Under the pieces are notes generated by a model. The model did no database searches, had not been told where the DNA came from, and saw only the letters and a program-made list of their open reading frames with translations. A program made the translations under genes and the position numbers. A stretch of DNA of 50,463 nucleotides from Mycolicibacterium parafortuitum. GTDB taxonomy: Bacteria; Actinomycetota; Actinomycetes; Mycobacteriales; Mycobacteriaceae. The stretch spans positions 1 through 50,463 of the forward strand of contig NZ_MVID01000038.1 in assembly GCF_002086815.1 (NCBI RefSeq), given 5' to 3'. Numbering within the stretch: position 1 is the first letter of the stretch; each line of letters starts with the position of its first letter. Positions 7,483 to 16,225 of the stretch are shown one piece after another.

Positions 7483-8991
7483 CTAGCAGCGCAGCCCGGG
7501 CGCCGGCGGGGTCGCGTTGAGCAGGAACTCGACGACGGCGGTGTCGACGCAGGCGTCGCCGTTGAAGACGACGGTGTGCTGGGAGCCGGTGAAGGTGATC
7601 AGCCGGGCGTCCATCTGCCGGGCCAGCTCGACGCCTTCCTCGTACGGTGTCGCCGGGTCACCGGTGGTGGACACGACGACGACCTTGCCCGGTCCCGGGG
7701 AGGTCGCGTCCGCGACCACCGAGGTGGCGGGCACGGGCCACAGCGCGCAGACGTCGCGCGGCGCGAACCCGGTGAACTGCCCGTAGGACAGGAACGGCGC
7801 GGCCTCCCGAGAGCGGCGGTCGGCCTCGACCCACGCGTGCGGGTCGGTCGGGAAATCGGCGTCCACACAACGGATCGCGGTGAACGCGTCCTGCTGGTTG
7901 CGGTAATGCCCGTCGCGGTCGCGGCGCTGGTAATCGTCGGCGAGCACCAGCAGATCACCGGGGTCGGTGCCGCGCTGCAAGCCGAGCAGGCCACTGGTCA
8001 GGTACGGCCAGAACCGGGGCGAGTACAGCCCGCTGACGGTGCCGGTGATCGCATCCTGATAGCTCAGCCCGCGCGGATCGGTGGTCGCGGCGGGGCGGGC
8101 CACCAACGGGTCGACGAGCTGATGGAAGCGGGCGACGAACTGCGCCGGATCGGTACCCAGCGGGCACCCCGCCGATTTCGCGCAGTCGGCGGCGTACCTG
8201 TCGAAGGCGCGCTGGAATCCAGCGCTCTGGGTCAGGCTCTCGTCGATCGGCGCGAGACCGGGGTCGACGGCGCCGTCGAGGACCATGGCCCGCACCCGAT
8301 CGGGATAGCGCGCGGCGTATACGGCGCCGAGCTGGGTGCCGTAGGAGAACCCGAGATAGTTGATCTGGCTCTCCCCCAGCGCCTCCCGGACGACGTCCAT
8401 GTCGCGCACCGCGGTGGCGGTGCCGACCCCAGCGAGGAACTCGGGGCCCATCCGGTTCAGGCACCCGTCGGCGAACCGCTGCAGGACACCTTCGATGTGC
8501 GCGACGCCGCCGGGGCTGTAGTCGACCATCGGCTCGGTCCGGAACGCGTCGAACTCGGCGTCGGTGCGGCAGCGCAGCTGCGGTGTGGAATGTCCGACCC
8601 CGCGCGGGTCGATCCCGACGAGGTCGAAGGCGCGGCCGATCTCGCTGCCGCCGAGCGCGAGTCCCATCGACGCGACGGTGTCGACCGCCGACGCACCCGG
8701 GCCGCCGGGGTTGACCACGAGCGTGCCGATGCGCTGCCCGGTGGCCGGGATCCGGATCACGGCCAACTGGGCCTTCGCACCGTCGGGGTCGGCGTAGTCG
8801 ATCGGCACGGCCACCGTCCCGCACTGGGCGGTCGGGACACGGACCGGGCCGACGGGGAAGAACTCGCTGCACGAACCCCACACGGGCGCAGCGGTATACG
8901 CCTCAGGCGCCGCCGACGCCGACGGGCACAGCGCAGTCGCGATCAGCGCGAGCGCCGCAATCATCCGTACGGCGCGCAGCATGGCTGTCAT
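7483..8991 (-). CDS. Secreted alpha/beta hydrolase, Hip1-related (Rv2223c-like)
   Basis: An exported serine hydrolase/protease-like protein of about 502 residues. The N-terminus starting MTAMLRAVRMIAALALIATA is a signal peptide ending near 'SASA|APE' and has no lipobox cysteine. The fold is that of tripeptidyl-peptidase-like hydrolases: oxyanion loop 'NPGGPGASAVD', nucleophile elbow 'GFSYGTQLG' (Ser at about 216), acid in 'TTGDPATPY', and histidine in 'GSQHTVVF'. It corresponds to Rv2223c and is a paralogue of the lipoprotein encoded at 9490-11034. GTG at 9012 would give a longer N-terminus; ATG 8991 gives the cleaner signal sequence. The substrate is unknown. Confidence 0.85.
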   Translation of the reverse strand: MTAMLRAVRMIAALALIATALCPSASAAPEAYTAAPVWGSCSEFFPVGPVRVPTAQCGTVAVPIDYADPDGAKAQLAVIRIPATGQRIGTLVVNPGGPGASAVDTVASMGLALGGSEIGRAFDLVGIDPRGVGHSTPQLRCRTDAEFDAFRTEPMVDYSPGGVAHIEGVLQRFADGCLNRMGPEFLAGVGTATAVRDMDVVREALGESQINYLGFSYGTQLGAVYAARYPDRVRAMVLDGAVDPGLAPIDESLTQSAGFQRAFDRYAADCAKSAGCPLGTDPAQFVARFHQLVDPLVARPAATTDPRGLSYQDAITGTVSGLYSPRFWPYLTSGLLGLQRGTDPGDLLVLADDYQRRDRDGHYRNQQDAFTAIRCVDADFPTDPHAWVEADRRSREAAPFLSYGQFTGFAPRDVCALWPVPATSVVADATSPGPGKVVVVSTTGDPATPYEEGVELARQMDARLITFTGSQHTVVFNGDACVDTAVVEFLLNATPPAPGLRC

Positions 8992-9046
8992 CGTTGCACG
9001 GCTGCGCGGCACCGTCTCCCCCTGGAGCCCAACGGTGACCTGGCTG

Positions 9047-9496
9047 TTATCGGACGGCCAGTTCGCAGGTGAGCCAGGTCGACTTCTCGGCGCCGATCCC
9101 GTCGTAAAGCCGTTGCGCCGTCGTGTTGTCGGGCGCGGTCTCCCACACCAACCGCTGTGCGCCGCGCTCGCGGCACACGCGCAGGCCGTGCTCGATCAGC
9201 GCCCGGCCGGTACCGGTGCCGCGCGATGCCGGCACGACGTACAGGTCGTTGAGGACGCCGACCCGCGCGGCGTACAGGGTCTGCCACGTCCAGAAGATCG
9301 TCGCGAACCCCAGCGGCGTCGTATCCGCTGCACGCGCGATCAGCTGCAGTCCCTCGGCCGGTTCGGCGATCAACGCGCGCGCCATCGCCGCGAGGTCCTC
9401 ATCGGGTGGGTCGACCTCGTAGAACTCGCAGTACGCGCGCATCATCGGCGCCAGCTCGCCCAGATCGGCCTCGCCGACCACCGAGATCGTCAGCAC
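9047..9496 (-). CDS. GNAT-family N-acetyltransferase
   Basis: A 149-residue GCN5-related acetyltransferase. The acetyl-CoA-binding segment 'VVPASRGTGTGRALIEHG' (R-G-x-G-x-G/A pattern) lies near residues 92-109, preceded by 'GVLNDLYV' and followed by 'RLVWETAPDNTTAQRLYDG', the standard motif A/B order. It transfers an acetyl group from acetyl-CoA to an amine; the substrate is unknown. The start is GTG at 9496, overlapping the end of the Hip1-like gene by 7 nt. The longer open frame upstream is just the shadow of that gene. It sits between the two Hip1-type hydrolases, probably co-transcribed. Confidence 0.85.
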   Translation of the reverse strand: MLTISVVGEADLGELAPMMRAYCEFYEVDPPDEDLAAMARALIAEPAEGLQLIARAADTTPLGFATIFWTWQTLYAARVGVLNDLYVVPASRGTGTGRALIEHGLRVCRERGAQRLVWETAPDNTTAQRLYDGIGAEKSTWLTCELAVR

Positions 9497-11034
9497 CGGG
9501 TGTCCGGCGGCGGGACCGTCACGTCCACCAGGTACGGGGTCACGATGTCGTCGATGCAGGTATCCCCTTGCAGCGCAACGGTGTGCTGGGTGCCCTCGAA
9601 GGTGACCAGGGTGCCGCCGAGCTGACGGGCGAGGTCGACGCCGGCCTGGTACGGGGTGGCCGGATCGTTGGTGGTGGACACCACCAGGATCGGCGGAAGA
9701 CCGGTCACGCTGATCTCGTGCGGCTCGCTGGTCGGCGGCACCGGCCAGAACGCGCAGGTCGGCAGCGGCGCCAGCCCGGTGAACTCGCCGTAGGCCATGA
9801 ACGGGGCGGCCTCGCGCACCCGGCGGTCCTGTTCGACGAGCGTCGCGCGGTCGCTGATCGCGGGCTTGTCCATGCAGTTCACCGCGATGCGCACGTCGGT
9901 GCTGTTGGTGTAGTGCCCCTGGGCGTTGCGCTCCATGTACAGGTCGGCCAGCGCCAGCATGGTGTCGCCGCGGCCTTCCTTGATCTCGGTGAGGCCCTGG
10001 GTCAGGTGCCGCCACAGCGCCGGGGAGTACAGCGGCAGGATGGTGCCGACCACCGCGTCGTTGTAGCTGAGGCCGCGCGGATCCCGGGTCTCGGCCGGTT
10101 CGTCGACCAGCGGCCAGACCAGCGAGTGGTACACGTCGACGGCTTTGGCGGGATCGGTGCCCAGCGGGCAGTTCTCGTCGATGGCGCAGTCGGTGGCGTA
10201 GTCGTCGAACGCCTGCTGGAACGCCGCGGCCTGCCGGACGTCGGCTTCCACCGGGTCGGCATTCGGGTCGATCGCGCCGTCGAGCACCATCGCGCGGACG
10301 TTCTGCGGGAACTCCTCGGCGTAGGCCGCGCCGATCCGGGTGCCGTACGAGTAGCCGACGTAGGTCAGCTTCTCGTCACCGAGCGCCTGGCGCAGCGCGT
10401 CGAGATCCTTCACCACGCTTGCGGTTCCGACGTTGGCCAGGAAGTCGGTGCCCATCTTGTCGGTGCAGCGCTGGACGAACTCCTTGGTGAGCTTCTCGAT
10501 GTGCGCCACGCCTTCGGCGGTGTACTCGACGACGTTGTCGGCGCGCAGCCGGTCGTTGTCGGCGTCGCTGTTGCACCACACCGCGGGATTGGAGCCTGCG
10601 ACGCCGCGCGGGTCGAACCCGACGATGTCGAACTTCTCGCGCACCTCGTCGGGCAGTTTCGGGGCCATCACCGCCACGGATTCCCTGCCCGACTTACCGG
10701 GTCCGCCGGGATTCACCAGAAGCGACCCGATCGTGTCGTTCCCGGTGGCCTTGACCCGCAGCAGGGCCAGCTGCGCGACGTCACCGTCGGGATCGTCGGC
10801 CTTGTCCCAGTCGACCGGCACCGACAGCATGCCGCACTCGGCACCGGGCGGGATCCCGGTCTGATCCGACGGTCCGGCCTCGCACGGACCCCATTCGATG
10901 GGCGACCCCGGCCGCGGCACCGAGATCGTCGCGGCCCCGTCCACCACCTGGCTGCAGCCGGCGACAAGCAGCGCCGGCATCGTCAGGAGCAGGCCGGATC
11001 GGACAACCCCGGTCGTGAGCTTCATGGGCCACAT
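9490..11034 (-). CDS. Lipoprotein serine protease, Hip1/CaeA-like
   Basis: A 514-residue cell-envelope hydrolase corresponding to Rv2224c (Hip1/CaeA), which in M. tuberculosis processes the chaperone GroEL2 and shapes innate immune responses. The N-terminal signal ends in lipobox 'LVAGC' with Cys27. 'LLVNPGGPGKSG' is the oxyanion region, 'YVGYSYGTRIG' carries Ser229, 'VVSTTNDPATPY' carries Asp457 and 'FEGTQHTVAL' carries His484. This order and spacing match Ser228/Asp463/His490 of Hip1 as I remember them. An ATG three codons later (11025) is an alternative start. The next genes downstream on the strand are the GNAT gene and the secreted paralogue. Confidence 0.92.
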   Translation of the reverse strand: MWPMKLTTGVVRSGLLLTMPALLVAGCSQVVDGAATISVPRPGSPIEWGPCEAGPSDQTGIPPGAECGMLSVPVDWDKADDPDGDVAQLALLRVKATGNDTIGSLLVNPGGPGKSGRESVAVMAPKLPDEVREKFDIVGFDPRGVAGSNPAVWCNSDADNDRLRADNVVEYTAEGVAHIEKLTKEFVQRCTDKMGTDFLANVGTASVVKDLDALRQALGDEKLTYVGYSYGTRIGAAYAEEFPQNVRAMVLDGAIDPNADPVEADVRQAAAFQQAFDDYATDCAIDENCPLGTDPAKAVDVYHSLVWPLVDEPAETRDPRGLSYNDAVVGTILPLYSPALWRHLTQGLTEIKEGRGDTMLALADLYMERNAQGHYTNSTDVRIAVNCMDKPAISDRATLVEQDRRVREAAPFMAYGEFTGLAPLPTCAFWPVPPTSEPHEISVTGLPPILVVSTTNDPATPYQAGVDLARQLGGTLVTFEGTQHTVALQGDTCIDDIVTPYLVDVTVPPPDTRC

Positions 11035-11204
11035 GCTGCCATGAGTCCGAATCAGTGCTGGCAGGCCACGGGCGTGTGAGGAAATCCACTTAACGCGTTG
11101 TTCAACTCACAGTGACGTGGTGGCAGACTGTTCGTGTCAGCGATCCCGGGGACCCTGCAGTGGCCTCGAGGCTTCGAAACGACTAACCCGATGAGGGGAC
11201 AACG

Positions 11205-12047
11205 ATGTCTGAACAGTCCGTGTACGGTGCTGTCGCCGAGACCTCCAAGCCGCGCGTGAAAGTGCGCACCCATCACCTGCACAAGTGGAAGTCCGAAGGC
11301 CACAAGTGGGCGATGCTGACCGCGTACGACTACTCCACGGCCGCCGTGTTCGACCAGGCCGAGATCCCCGTTCTGCTGGTCGGTGACTCCGCGGCCAACG
11401 TGGTGTACGGCTACGACACCACCGTCCCGGTCACCCTCGACGAACTGATCCCGCTGGTGCGTGGCGTGGTCCGCGGCGCGCCGCACGCCCTCGTGGTGGC
11501 GGACCTGCCGTTCGGCAGCTACGAGGCCGGCCCGCAGCAGGCGCTGGCCACCGCGACCCGCATGCTCAAGGAGACCGGCGCGCACGCGGTCAAGCTCGAA
11601 GGCGGCGAGCGTGTCGCCGAGCAGATCGCGGCGGTCACCGCCGCGGGCATCCCGGTGATGGCCCACATCGGCTTCACCCCGCAGAGCGTCAACGGCCTCG
11701 GCGGTTTCCGTGTCCAGGGCCGCGGCGACGCCGCCGAGCAGACCATCCACGACGCGATCGCGGTCCAGGAGGCCGGTGCGTTCGCCGTCGTGATGGAGAT
11801 GGTGCCCGCCGAGCTGGCCACCCAGATCACCGGCAAGCTGACCATCCCCACCGTCGGCATCGGTGCCGGGCCCAACTGCGACGGGCAGGTCCTGGTGTGG
11901 CAGGACATGGCGGGCATGACCAACGGCAAGACCGCCAAGTTCGTCAAGCGTTTCGGTGCGGTCGGCGACGAATTGCGCCGCGCCGCCACCGAATACGCCC
12001 GCGAAGTGGCCACCGGCGTCTTCCCCGCCGAGGAGCACTCCTACTAG
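11205..12047 (+). CDS. panB: 3-methyl-2-oxobutanoate hydroxymethyltransferase
   Basis: PanB (280 residues) catalyses the first committed step of pantothenate (hence CoA) synthesis: 5,10-methylene-tetrahydrofolate plus alpha-ketoisovalerate gives ketopantoate. Family signatures: 'MLTAYDYSTAAVFDQA', metal-binding 'LVGDSAANVVYGYDTT', 'DLPFGSYE', 'AVKLEGG' and 'HIGFTPQSVNGLGG'. The length matches M. tuberculosis PanB. GAGGGGACAAC just before the ATG provides a Shine-Dalgarno site. The 170-bp region upstream (11035-11204) separates it from the divergent Hip1-like gene and should hold both promoters. Its stop overlaps that of the convergent crotonase gene. Confidence 0.97.
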   Translation: MSEQSVYGAVAETSKPRVKVRTHHLHKWKSEGHKWAMLTAYDYSTAAVFDQAEIPVLLVGDSAANVVYGYDTTVPVTLDELIPLVRGVVRGAPHALVVADLPFGSYEAGPQQALATATRMLKETGAHAVKLEGGERVAEQIAAVTAAGIPVMAHIGFTPQSVNGLGGFRVQGRGDAAEQTIHDAIAVQEAGAFAVVMEMVPAELATQITGKLTIPTVGIGAGPNCDGQVLVWQDMAGMTNGKTAKFVKRFGAVGDELRRAATEYAREVATGVFPAEEHSY

Positions 12048-12823
12048 GAGAAGGCGGGCTTGCGCTTCGCCAGGAACGCGTCGACACCCTCGCGGCCGTC
12101 GGCGGACTCCGCGCGCTGCGCGATGAGGCGTCCTTCGAGTTCCATCTGTTGTTCGAGGCCGTTGGAGAAGGTGTCGAGCAGCAGCGCCTTGACTCCCCCG
12201 TTGGACCCGGCCGCGGTCGCGGCCATCTGCGCGGCGAGTTCATCGGCGCGGGTGGCGAGTTCGTCGTCGGCGACGACCTCGGTCACCAGACCCCAGCGTG
12301 ACGCCTCGTCGGCAGACAGCGTGCGGTTGGTCAGCATGAGTTCCTTGGTCTTGGTGACGCCGATGAGGCGCGGCAGGAAGTAGGACGCGCTGCCGTCGGG
12401 GCTGAGCCCGACCCGGGTGTAGGCCATCGTGAACGACGCCGACAGCGCGGCCAGCACCAGATCACCCGAGACGGCCAGCGAGAAACCCGCGCCCGCGGCG
12501 GTGCCGTTGACCGCGGTGATCACGACGGCGTCCATCCGCGCGAACGTCGAGACGGCGCGGTGCAGATCGTCGGCGACGCCCTTGACGTGCTGCCCCCTGC
12601 TGGGCGCCGACGCGAAGTCCTTCAAGTCGCCGCCGGCGCAGAAGAACCGGCCGGAGCCGGTGATCACGACGACTTTGGTCCCCGGTGCGTCCAGGCGTGC
12701 CGCGGCGTCGGCGAGCTCACGAGTCATGGTGCCGTTCATGCCGTTTGCGGCATCGGGCCGGTTCAGCGTGATCCGGGCGACGGCGCCGGTCTGTTCGAGC
12801 GTGATGGTCTGGTAGTCAGTCAC
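12044..12823 (-). CDS. Crotonase-family enoyl-CoA isomerase/hydratase
   Basis: A 259-residue crotonase. The oxyanion-hole pieces are present: 'GSGRFFCAGGDLKDF' and 'AVNGTAAGAGFSLAVSGD'. The two glutamates of classical enoyl-CoA hydratases are not: the first position falls in 'AAGAGFSLA', and the second is replaced in 'VGLSPDGSASYFLPRL', where Asp is the likely acid/base. This pattern is typical of PaaG-like isomerases and related 'EchA' proteins rather than hydratases, so an isomerase is more likely. It acts on CoA thioesters in the cytoplasm. It is encoded 24 bp downstream of the fatty acyl-AMP ligase gene on the same strand and may share its transcript. Confidence 0.85.
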   Translation of the reverse strand: MTDYQTITLEQTGAVARITLNRPDAANGMNGTMTRELADAAARLDAPGTKVVVITGSGRFFCAGGDLKDFASAPSRGQHVKGVADDLHRAVSTFARMDAVVITAVNGTAAGAGFSLAVSGDLVLAALSASFTMAYTRVGLSPDGSASYFLPRLIGVTKTKELMLTNRTLSADEASRWGLVTEVVADDELATRADELAAQMAATAAGSNGGVKALLLDTFSNGLEQQMELEGRLIAQRAESADGREGVDAFLAKRKPAFS

Positions 12824-12847
12824 ACCCGGGACTGTAACGCCCCGCTT

Positions 12848-14629
12848 CTACAGCGTGCCGTCGAGATACTCCGCACGGCACGCGCGGCGCGCGAGCTTAC
12901 CGCTGGTGGTGCGCGGAATCACGCCCGCGGCAACCAGTTTCACCTCGCGGACCGGCACGGCATGCTTACGGGACACCGCTGCGCGGAGCGCTTCCTGGAT
13001 CGGGGCGGCCTCGGCGCGGCCGGCTCCCGGCGCGCGCTCTGCGACGATGACGACCTCTTCGCGCTCCTCGCCGGGAACGGAGAACGCGGCCACGAACCCG
13101 GCCCGCACCGACGGCGACGCGTCGGCAGCCGTCGCCTCGATGTCCTGCGGGTAGTGGTTGCGGCCGTCGACGATGATCAGGTCTTTGATCCGCCCGGTGA
13201 TGTACAGCTCGCCGTCGATGTAGACGCCCATGTCGCCGGTGCGCAGCCACTGCGCGGAATCGGCGGAACGATCCGCATGGCTGCCGCGCGCGAGCCGCGA
13301 CTGCAGCTTGTTGCGGAACGTCAGCTCCGTCTCCTCGGGGCGCTGCCAGTAGCCGTGGCCGATGTTATCGCCGTGCAGCCAGATCTCACCGACACACCCG
13401 TCGGGTAGCTCCGACTCGGTGGCCGGGTCGACGATCACCGCCCACTGGCTGCGGGCCACGATGCCGCAGGACACCTGCACCGTCGCATCGGGGTGATCGG
13501 GGTCCACCGGTACCGCGCGCCCGGCGGTGAGCTGCTTGCGGTCCACATGGACCGCCTTGAGCTGCGCCTCCGGCGGCGTGGTCGACACGAACAGCGTGGC
13601 CTCGGCCATGCCGTAGGACGGCTTGATGACCGTCGGCTGGAGCCCGTACGGGGCGAAGGCCGCGTTGAACGCCTCGACCGCGGCGACGCTGACCGGTTCG
13701 GATCCGTTGATCAGGCCGGCCACATTGCTCAGGTCGAGCGACTCGCCGGCGGGCGGCAGACCGCGCTGGGCGGCCAGCGCGAACGCGAAGTTCGGCGCCG
13801 CGGCGAACATCGGCCGATCCGTGGCGCCGAGTTCCTTGATCCACCGGTACGGCCGGCGGACGAACGCCACCGGCGACATCAGGGTCAGGTAACCCCCGGC
13901 CAGGGCCGGGAACATGATCATCAGCAGACCCATGTCGTGGAACAGCGGCAGCCAGCTGACGCTGTTGATGTCGCGGTCCAGCCCGACCGACAGCACCATC
14001 TGCACGACGTTGGTGCACGCCGAGCGGTGCGTGATCTCCACACCGGCCGGGGTCCGGGTGGACCCCGAGGTGTACTGCAGGTAGGCGATGTCGTCGGTCT
14101 GCAGCGGCGCACGCTCGAAACCGATGCCGACGGAATCCGGCACCGCGTCGACGGCGATCATCCGTGGACGACGGTCGCGCGGCAGGACGCGAAGGAAGTC
14201 CCGGACCGCCTCGGCGGCCGACGACGTGGTCAGCACGACGGACGGCTGGGCGTCGGCGAGCACGGCGTGCAGGCGCTCTGCGTGACCTGGCAGCTCGGGG
14301 GCGAACAGCGGGACGGCGATGGTGCCGGCCTCGATGGCAGCGAAAAAGCCGACGACGTACTCGACACCCTGCGGGGTCAGGATCGCCACCCGGTCTCCGG
14401 GTTGGGTGACCTGGCGAAGGCGGTTGGCCACGGCATCCAACCGGGCCCTGAGCTGCGACCATGTCAGCTCCACAACGCGGTCATGGTCGAAATCCAGGTA
14501 CCGGTAAGCGGGCGTGTCGCCGAATTCCACGGCATTGCGGCCGAGGAATGAGGTCAGCGTCGTACCCGCCGGTATGGCGATGTTGCCTTCGCGGTCGAGG
14601 TAATCGTCGAGCCGCAACTCTGGACTCAT
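12848..14629 (-). CDS. Fatty acyl-AMP ligase (FadD32-like)
   Basis: A 593-residue adenylate-forming enzyme closely resembling FadD32 from memory. It has 'VTQPGDRVAILTPQGVEYVV', the P-loop 'AYLQYTSGSTRTPAGVEITH', 'WLPLFHDMGLLMIM', 'KPSYGMAEATLFVSTTP', 'GRIKDLIIVDGRNHYPQDIE' and the terminal catalytic Lys in 'IPRTTSGKLARRACR'. The insertion after the TGD-preceding loop (around 'FRNKLQSRLARGSH') marks fatty acyl-AMP ligases, which form acyl-AMP for transfer to a polyketide synthase carrier protein rather than to CoA. No polyketide synthase gene lies in this window, so the partner is elsewhere. TAGGAT 6 nt before the ATG suggests a leaderless transcript. Confidence 0.9.
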   Translation of the reverse strand: MSPELRLDDYLDREGNIAIPAGTTLTSFLGRNAVEFGDTPAYRYLDFDHDRVVELTWSQLRARLDAVANRLRQVTQPGDRVAILTPQGVEYVVGFFAAIEAGTIAVPLFAPELPGHAERLHAVLADAQPSVVLTTSSAAEAVRDFLRVLPRDRRPRMIAVDAVPDSVGIGFERAPLQTDDIAYLQYTSGSTRTPAGVEITHRSACTNVVQMVLSVGLDRDINSVSWLPLFHDMGLLMIMFPALAGGYLTLMSPVAFVRRPYRWIKELGATDRPMFAAAPNFAFALAAQRGLPPAGESLDLSNVAGLINGSEPVSVAAVEAFNAAFAPYGLQPTVIKPSYGMAEATLFVSTTPPEAQLKAVHVDRKQLTAGRAVPVDPDHPDATVQVSCGIVARSQWAVIVDPATESELPDGCVGEIWLHGDNIGHGYWQRPEETELTFRNKLQSRLARGSHADRSADSAQWLRTGDMGVYIDGELYITGRIKDLIIVDGRNHYPQDIEATAADASPSVRAGFVAAFSVPGEEREEVVIVAERAPGAGRAEAAPIQEALRAAVSRKHAVPVREVKLVAAGVIPRTTSGKLARRACRAEYLDGTL

Positions 14630-14635
14630 AAGAGC

Positions 14636-14641
14636 ATCCTA
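14636..14641 (-). promoter_or_regulatory. Probable -10 element of the acyl-AMP ligase gene (leaderless)
   Basis: TAGGAT on the minus strand, followed by 6 nt and the ATG at 14629. There is no Shine-Dalgarno sequence. This fits the mycobacterial leaderless pattern; inferred from sequence. Confidence 0.55.
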
Positions 14642-14652
14642 AGAGGACGACC

Positions 14653-14699
14653 CCCGAAAACGGGTAATCCGGCGCTGGCGCGCCGGATGCCAATATTGG
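14653..14699. repeat. Three consecutive inverted repeats in a divergent promoter region
   Basis: Side by side between the divergent acyl-AMP ligase and CYTH/CHAD genes: CCCG-AAAA-CGGG (14653-14664); a perfect 9-bp inverted repeat ATCCGGCGC-TGGC-GCGCCGGAT (14667-14688); and the palindrome CCAATATTGG (14690-14699). Their position just upstream of the ligase -10 suggests operators or a structured leader of the other gene. Confidence 0.75.
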
Positions 14700-14760
14700 G
14701 TATGGGACGCTGTCTACCCCTGATGCCGCTCCGGAGACCACGTCTGAAACAAGGGTGACC

Positions 14761-16224
14761 ATGGCCGCCAAATCGTCGAAAACCTCCAGGTATACGGAGA
14801 CGGAGCGCAAGTTCGAGGTGGTCGAGGCCACCGTCGCGCCGTCGTTCGACGGGCTGTCGGCGGTCGCGCGCGTCGAACGCCCCCCGTCACAGACCCTGGC
14901 CGCTGTGTATTTCGACACACCGGATCGCGATCTCGCGTGCCACAGGATCACCCTGCGCCGGCGCACCGGCGGGACGGACGCCGCCTGGCACCTGAAGCTG
15001 CCGGCCGGCACGGATTCCCGCACCGAGATCCACGCCCCGCTCGACGACGACACCCCCGAACCGTCGGTGCCCGAGAGCCTGCGCGACGTGGTGGCGGCGA
15101 TCGTGCGGGATCGCCCGCTGGCACCGGTGGCGCGGATCGACACCACCAGGGTTCTCGAGCTGCTTCACGGGCCCGACGGTGCGGTGGTGGCGGAGTTCTG
15201 CGACGACCAGGTCGCGGCGAGCGCCGTCGGCGGGGACGAGCAGTCGTGGCGGGAGTGGGAGCTCGAGCTCGGTCCCGGCGGCGACCCCGACGTCTTCGAC
15301 CGGCTGACCAACCGGCTGCTGGATGCCGGGGCGGTCCCGGCCGGCCACGGGTCGAAGCTGGCCCGGGTGCTCGGTGGCACGCCGGACACGGCCGTGGTCG
15401 CCGACGATCCACTGCGTCGTGCCGTCGCGGTCCACATCGCCGAACTCATCGAGTGGGACCGCGCGGTGCGCGCCGACGCCTGGGACTCGGTGCATCAGAT
15501 GCGGGTGACGACTCGCAAGATCCGCAGCCTGCTGCAGTCGGCCGAGGAGTCATTCGACATCGCCGAGAACCAGTGGATCCTCGACGAGCTTCGGGAGTTG
15601 GCGGCCGTGCTCGGCGTCGCCCGGGACGCCGAGGTGCTGGCCCAGCGGTACGAAACGGCACTGGCCGAGTTGCCCGAGGCGAACGTGCGCGGCCCGGTGC
15701 GGGAACGGCTGGTCGACGGGGCCAAGAAGCGCTATCAGACCGGATGGCGGCGTGCGCTGGCGGCGATGCGCTCGCCGCGCTACTTCCGCCTGCTCGACGC
15801 GCTCGAATCGCTCGTCGCGTCCGAGCCGCCGGCGGCGGCGAAGGGCGGCAAGCCGGCCGAGCTGAGCATCGACGCCGCCTACAAGCGGCTGCGCAAGGCC
15901 GCCAAAAAGGCCGCCCGCGTCGGGGATGACGAGTCCTTGCACCGGATCCGTAAGCGCGCCAAGGCTCTTCGATACACGGCCGCCGCGACGGGTGACAACC
16001 GGGTCGCCGAACGCGCGAAAGTCGTGCAGACGCTGCTCGGCGATCACCAGGACAGCGTGGTCAGCCGCGCGCACCTGAGCCGGCAGGCCGATGCGGCGCA
16101 CGCCGCGGGCGAGGACACGTTCACCTACGGGCTGTTGTATCAGCGGGAGGACGAGTTGGGCCGCCGTTGCGAGGACGGTCTCGACGACGCGCTGAAGAAG
16201 CTGCACAAGGCGGTCGCCAAGTAG
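14761..16224 (+). CDS. CYTH and CHAD domain protein (Rv2226-like)
   Basis: A 487-residue protein with an N-terminal CYTH (triphosphate tunnel metalloenzyme) domain, shown by the E-x-E-x-K motif in 'TETERKFEV' and basic strand 'ITLRRRTGG', and a C-terminal CHAD helical domain with conserved histidines/arginines ('VHQMRVTTRKIRSLLQ', 'LHRIRKRAKALRYTAAA', 'LLGDHQDSVV'). CYTH enzymes handle triphosphates; CHAD domains bind polyphosphate, so an inorganic polyphosphate role is likely (inference from families). ATG 14761 is preferred because AAGGGTG lies just before it; an in-frame GTG at 14755 is possible. It corresponds to Rv2226 and ends 2 nt before the 3' end of rnpB. Confidence 0.92.
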   Translation: MAAKSSKTSRYTETERKFEVVEATVAPSFDGLSAVARVERPPSQTLAAVYFDTPDRDLACHRITLRRRTGGTDAAWHLKLPAGTDSRTEIHAPLDDDTPEPSVPESLRDVVAAIVRDRPLAPVARIDTTRVLELLHGPDGAVVAEFCDDQVAASAVGGDEQSWREWELELGPGGDPDVFDRLTNRLLDAGAVPAGHGSKLARVLGGTPDTAVVADDPLRRAVAVHIAELIEWDRAVRADAWDSVHQMRVTTRKIRSLLQSAEESFDIAENQWILDELRELAAVLGVARDAEVLAQRYETALAELPEANVRGPVRERLVDGAKKRYQTGWRRALAAMRSPRYFRLLDALESLVASEPPAAAKGGKPAELSIDAAYKRLRKAAKKAARVGDDESLHRIRKRAKALRYTAAATGDNRVAERAKVVQTLLGDHQDSVVSRAHLSRQADAAHAAGEDTFTYGLLYQREDELGRRCEDGLDDALKKLHKAVAK

Positions 16225-16225
16225 G

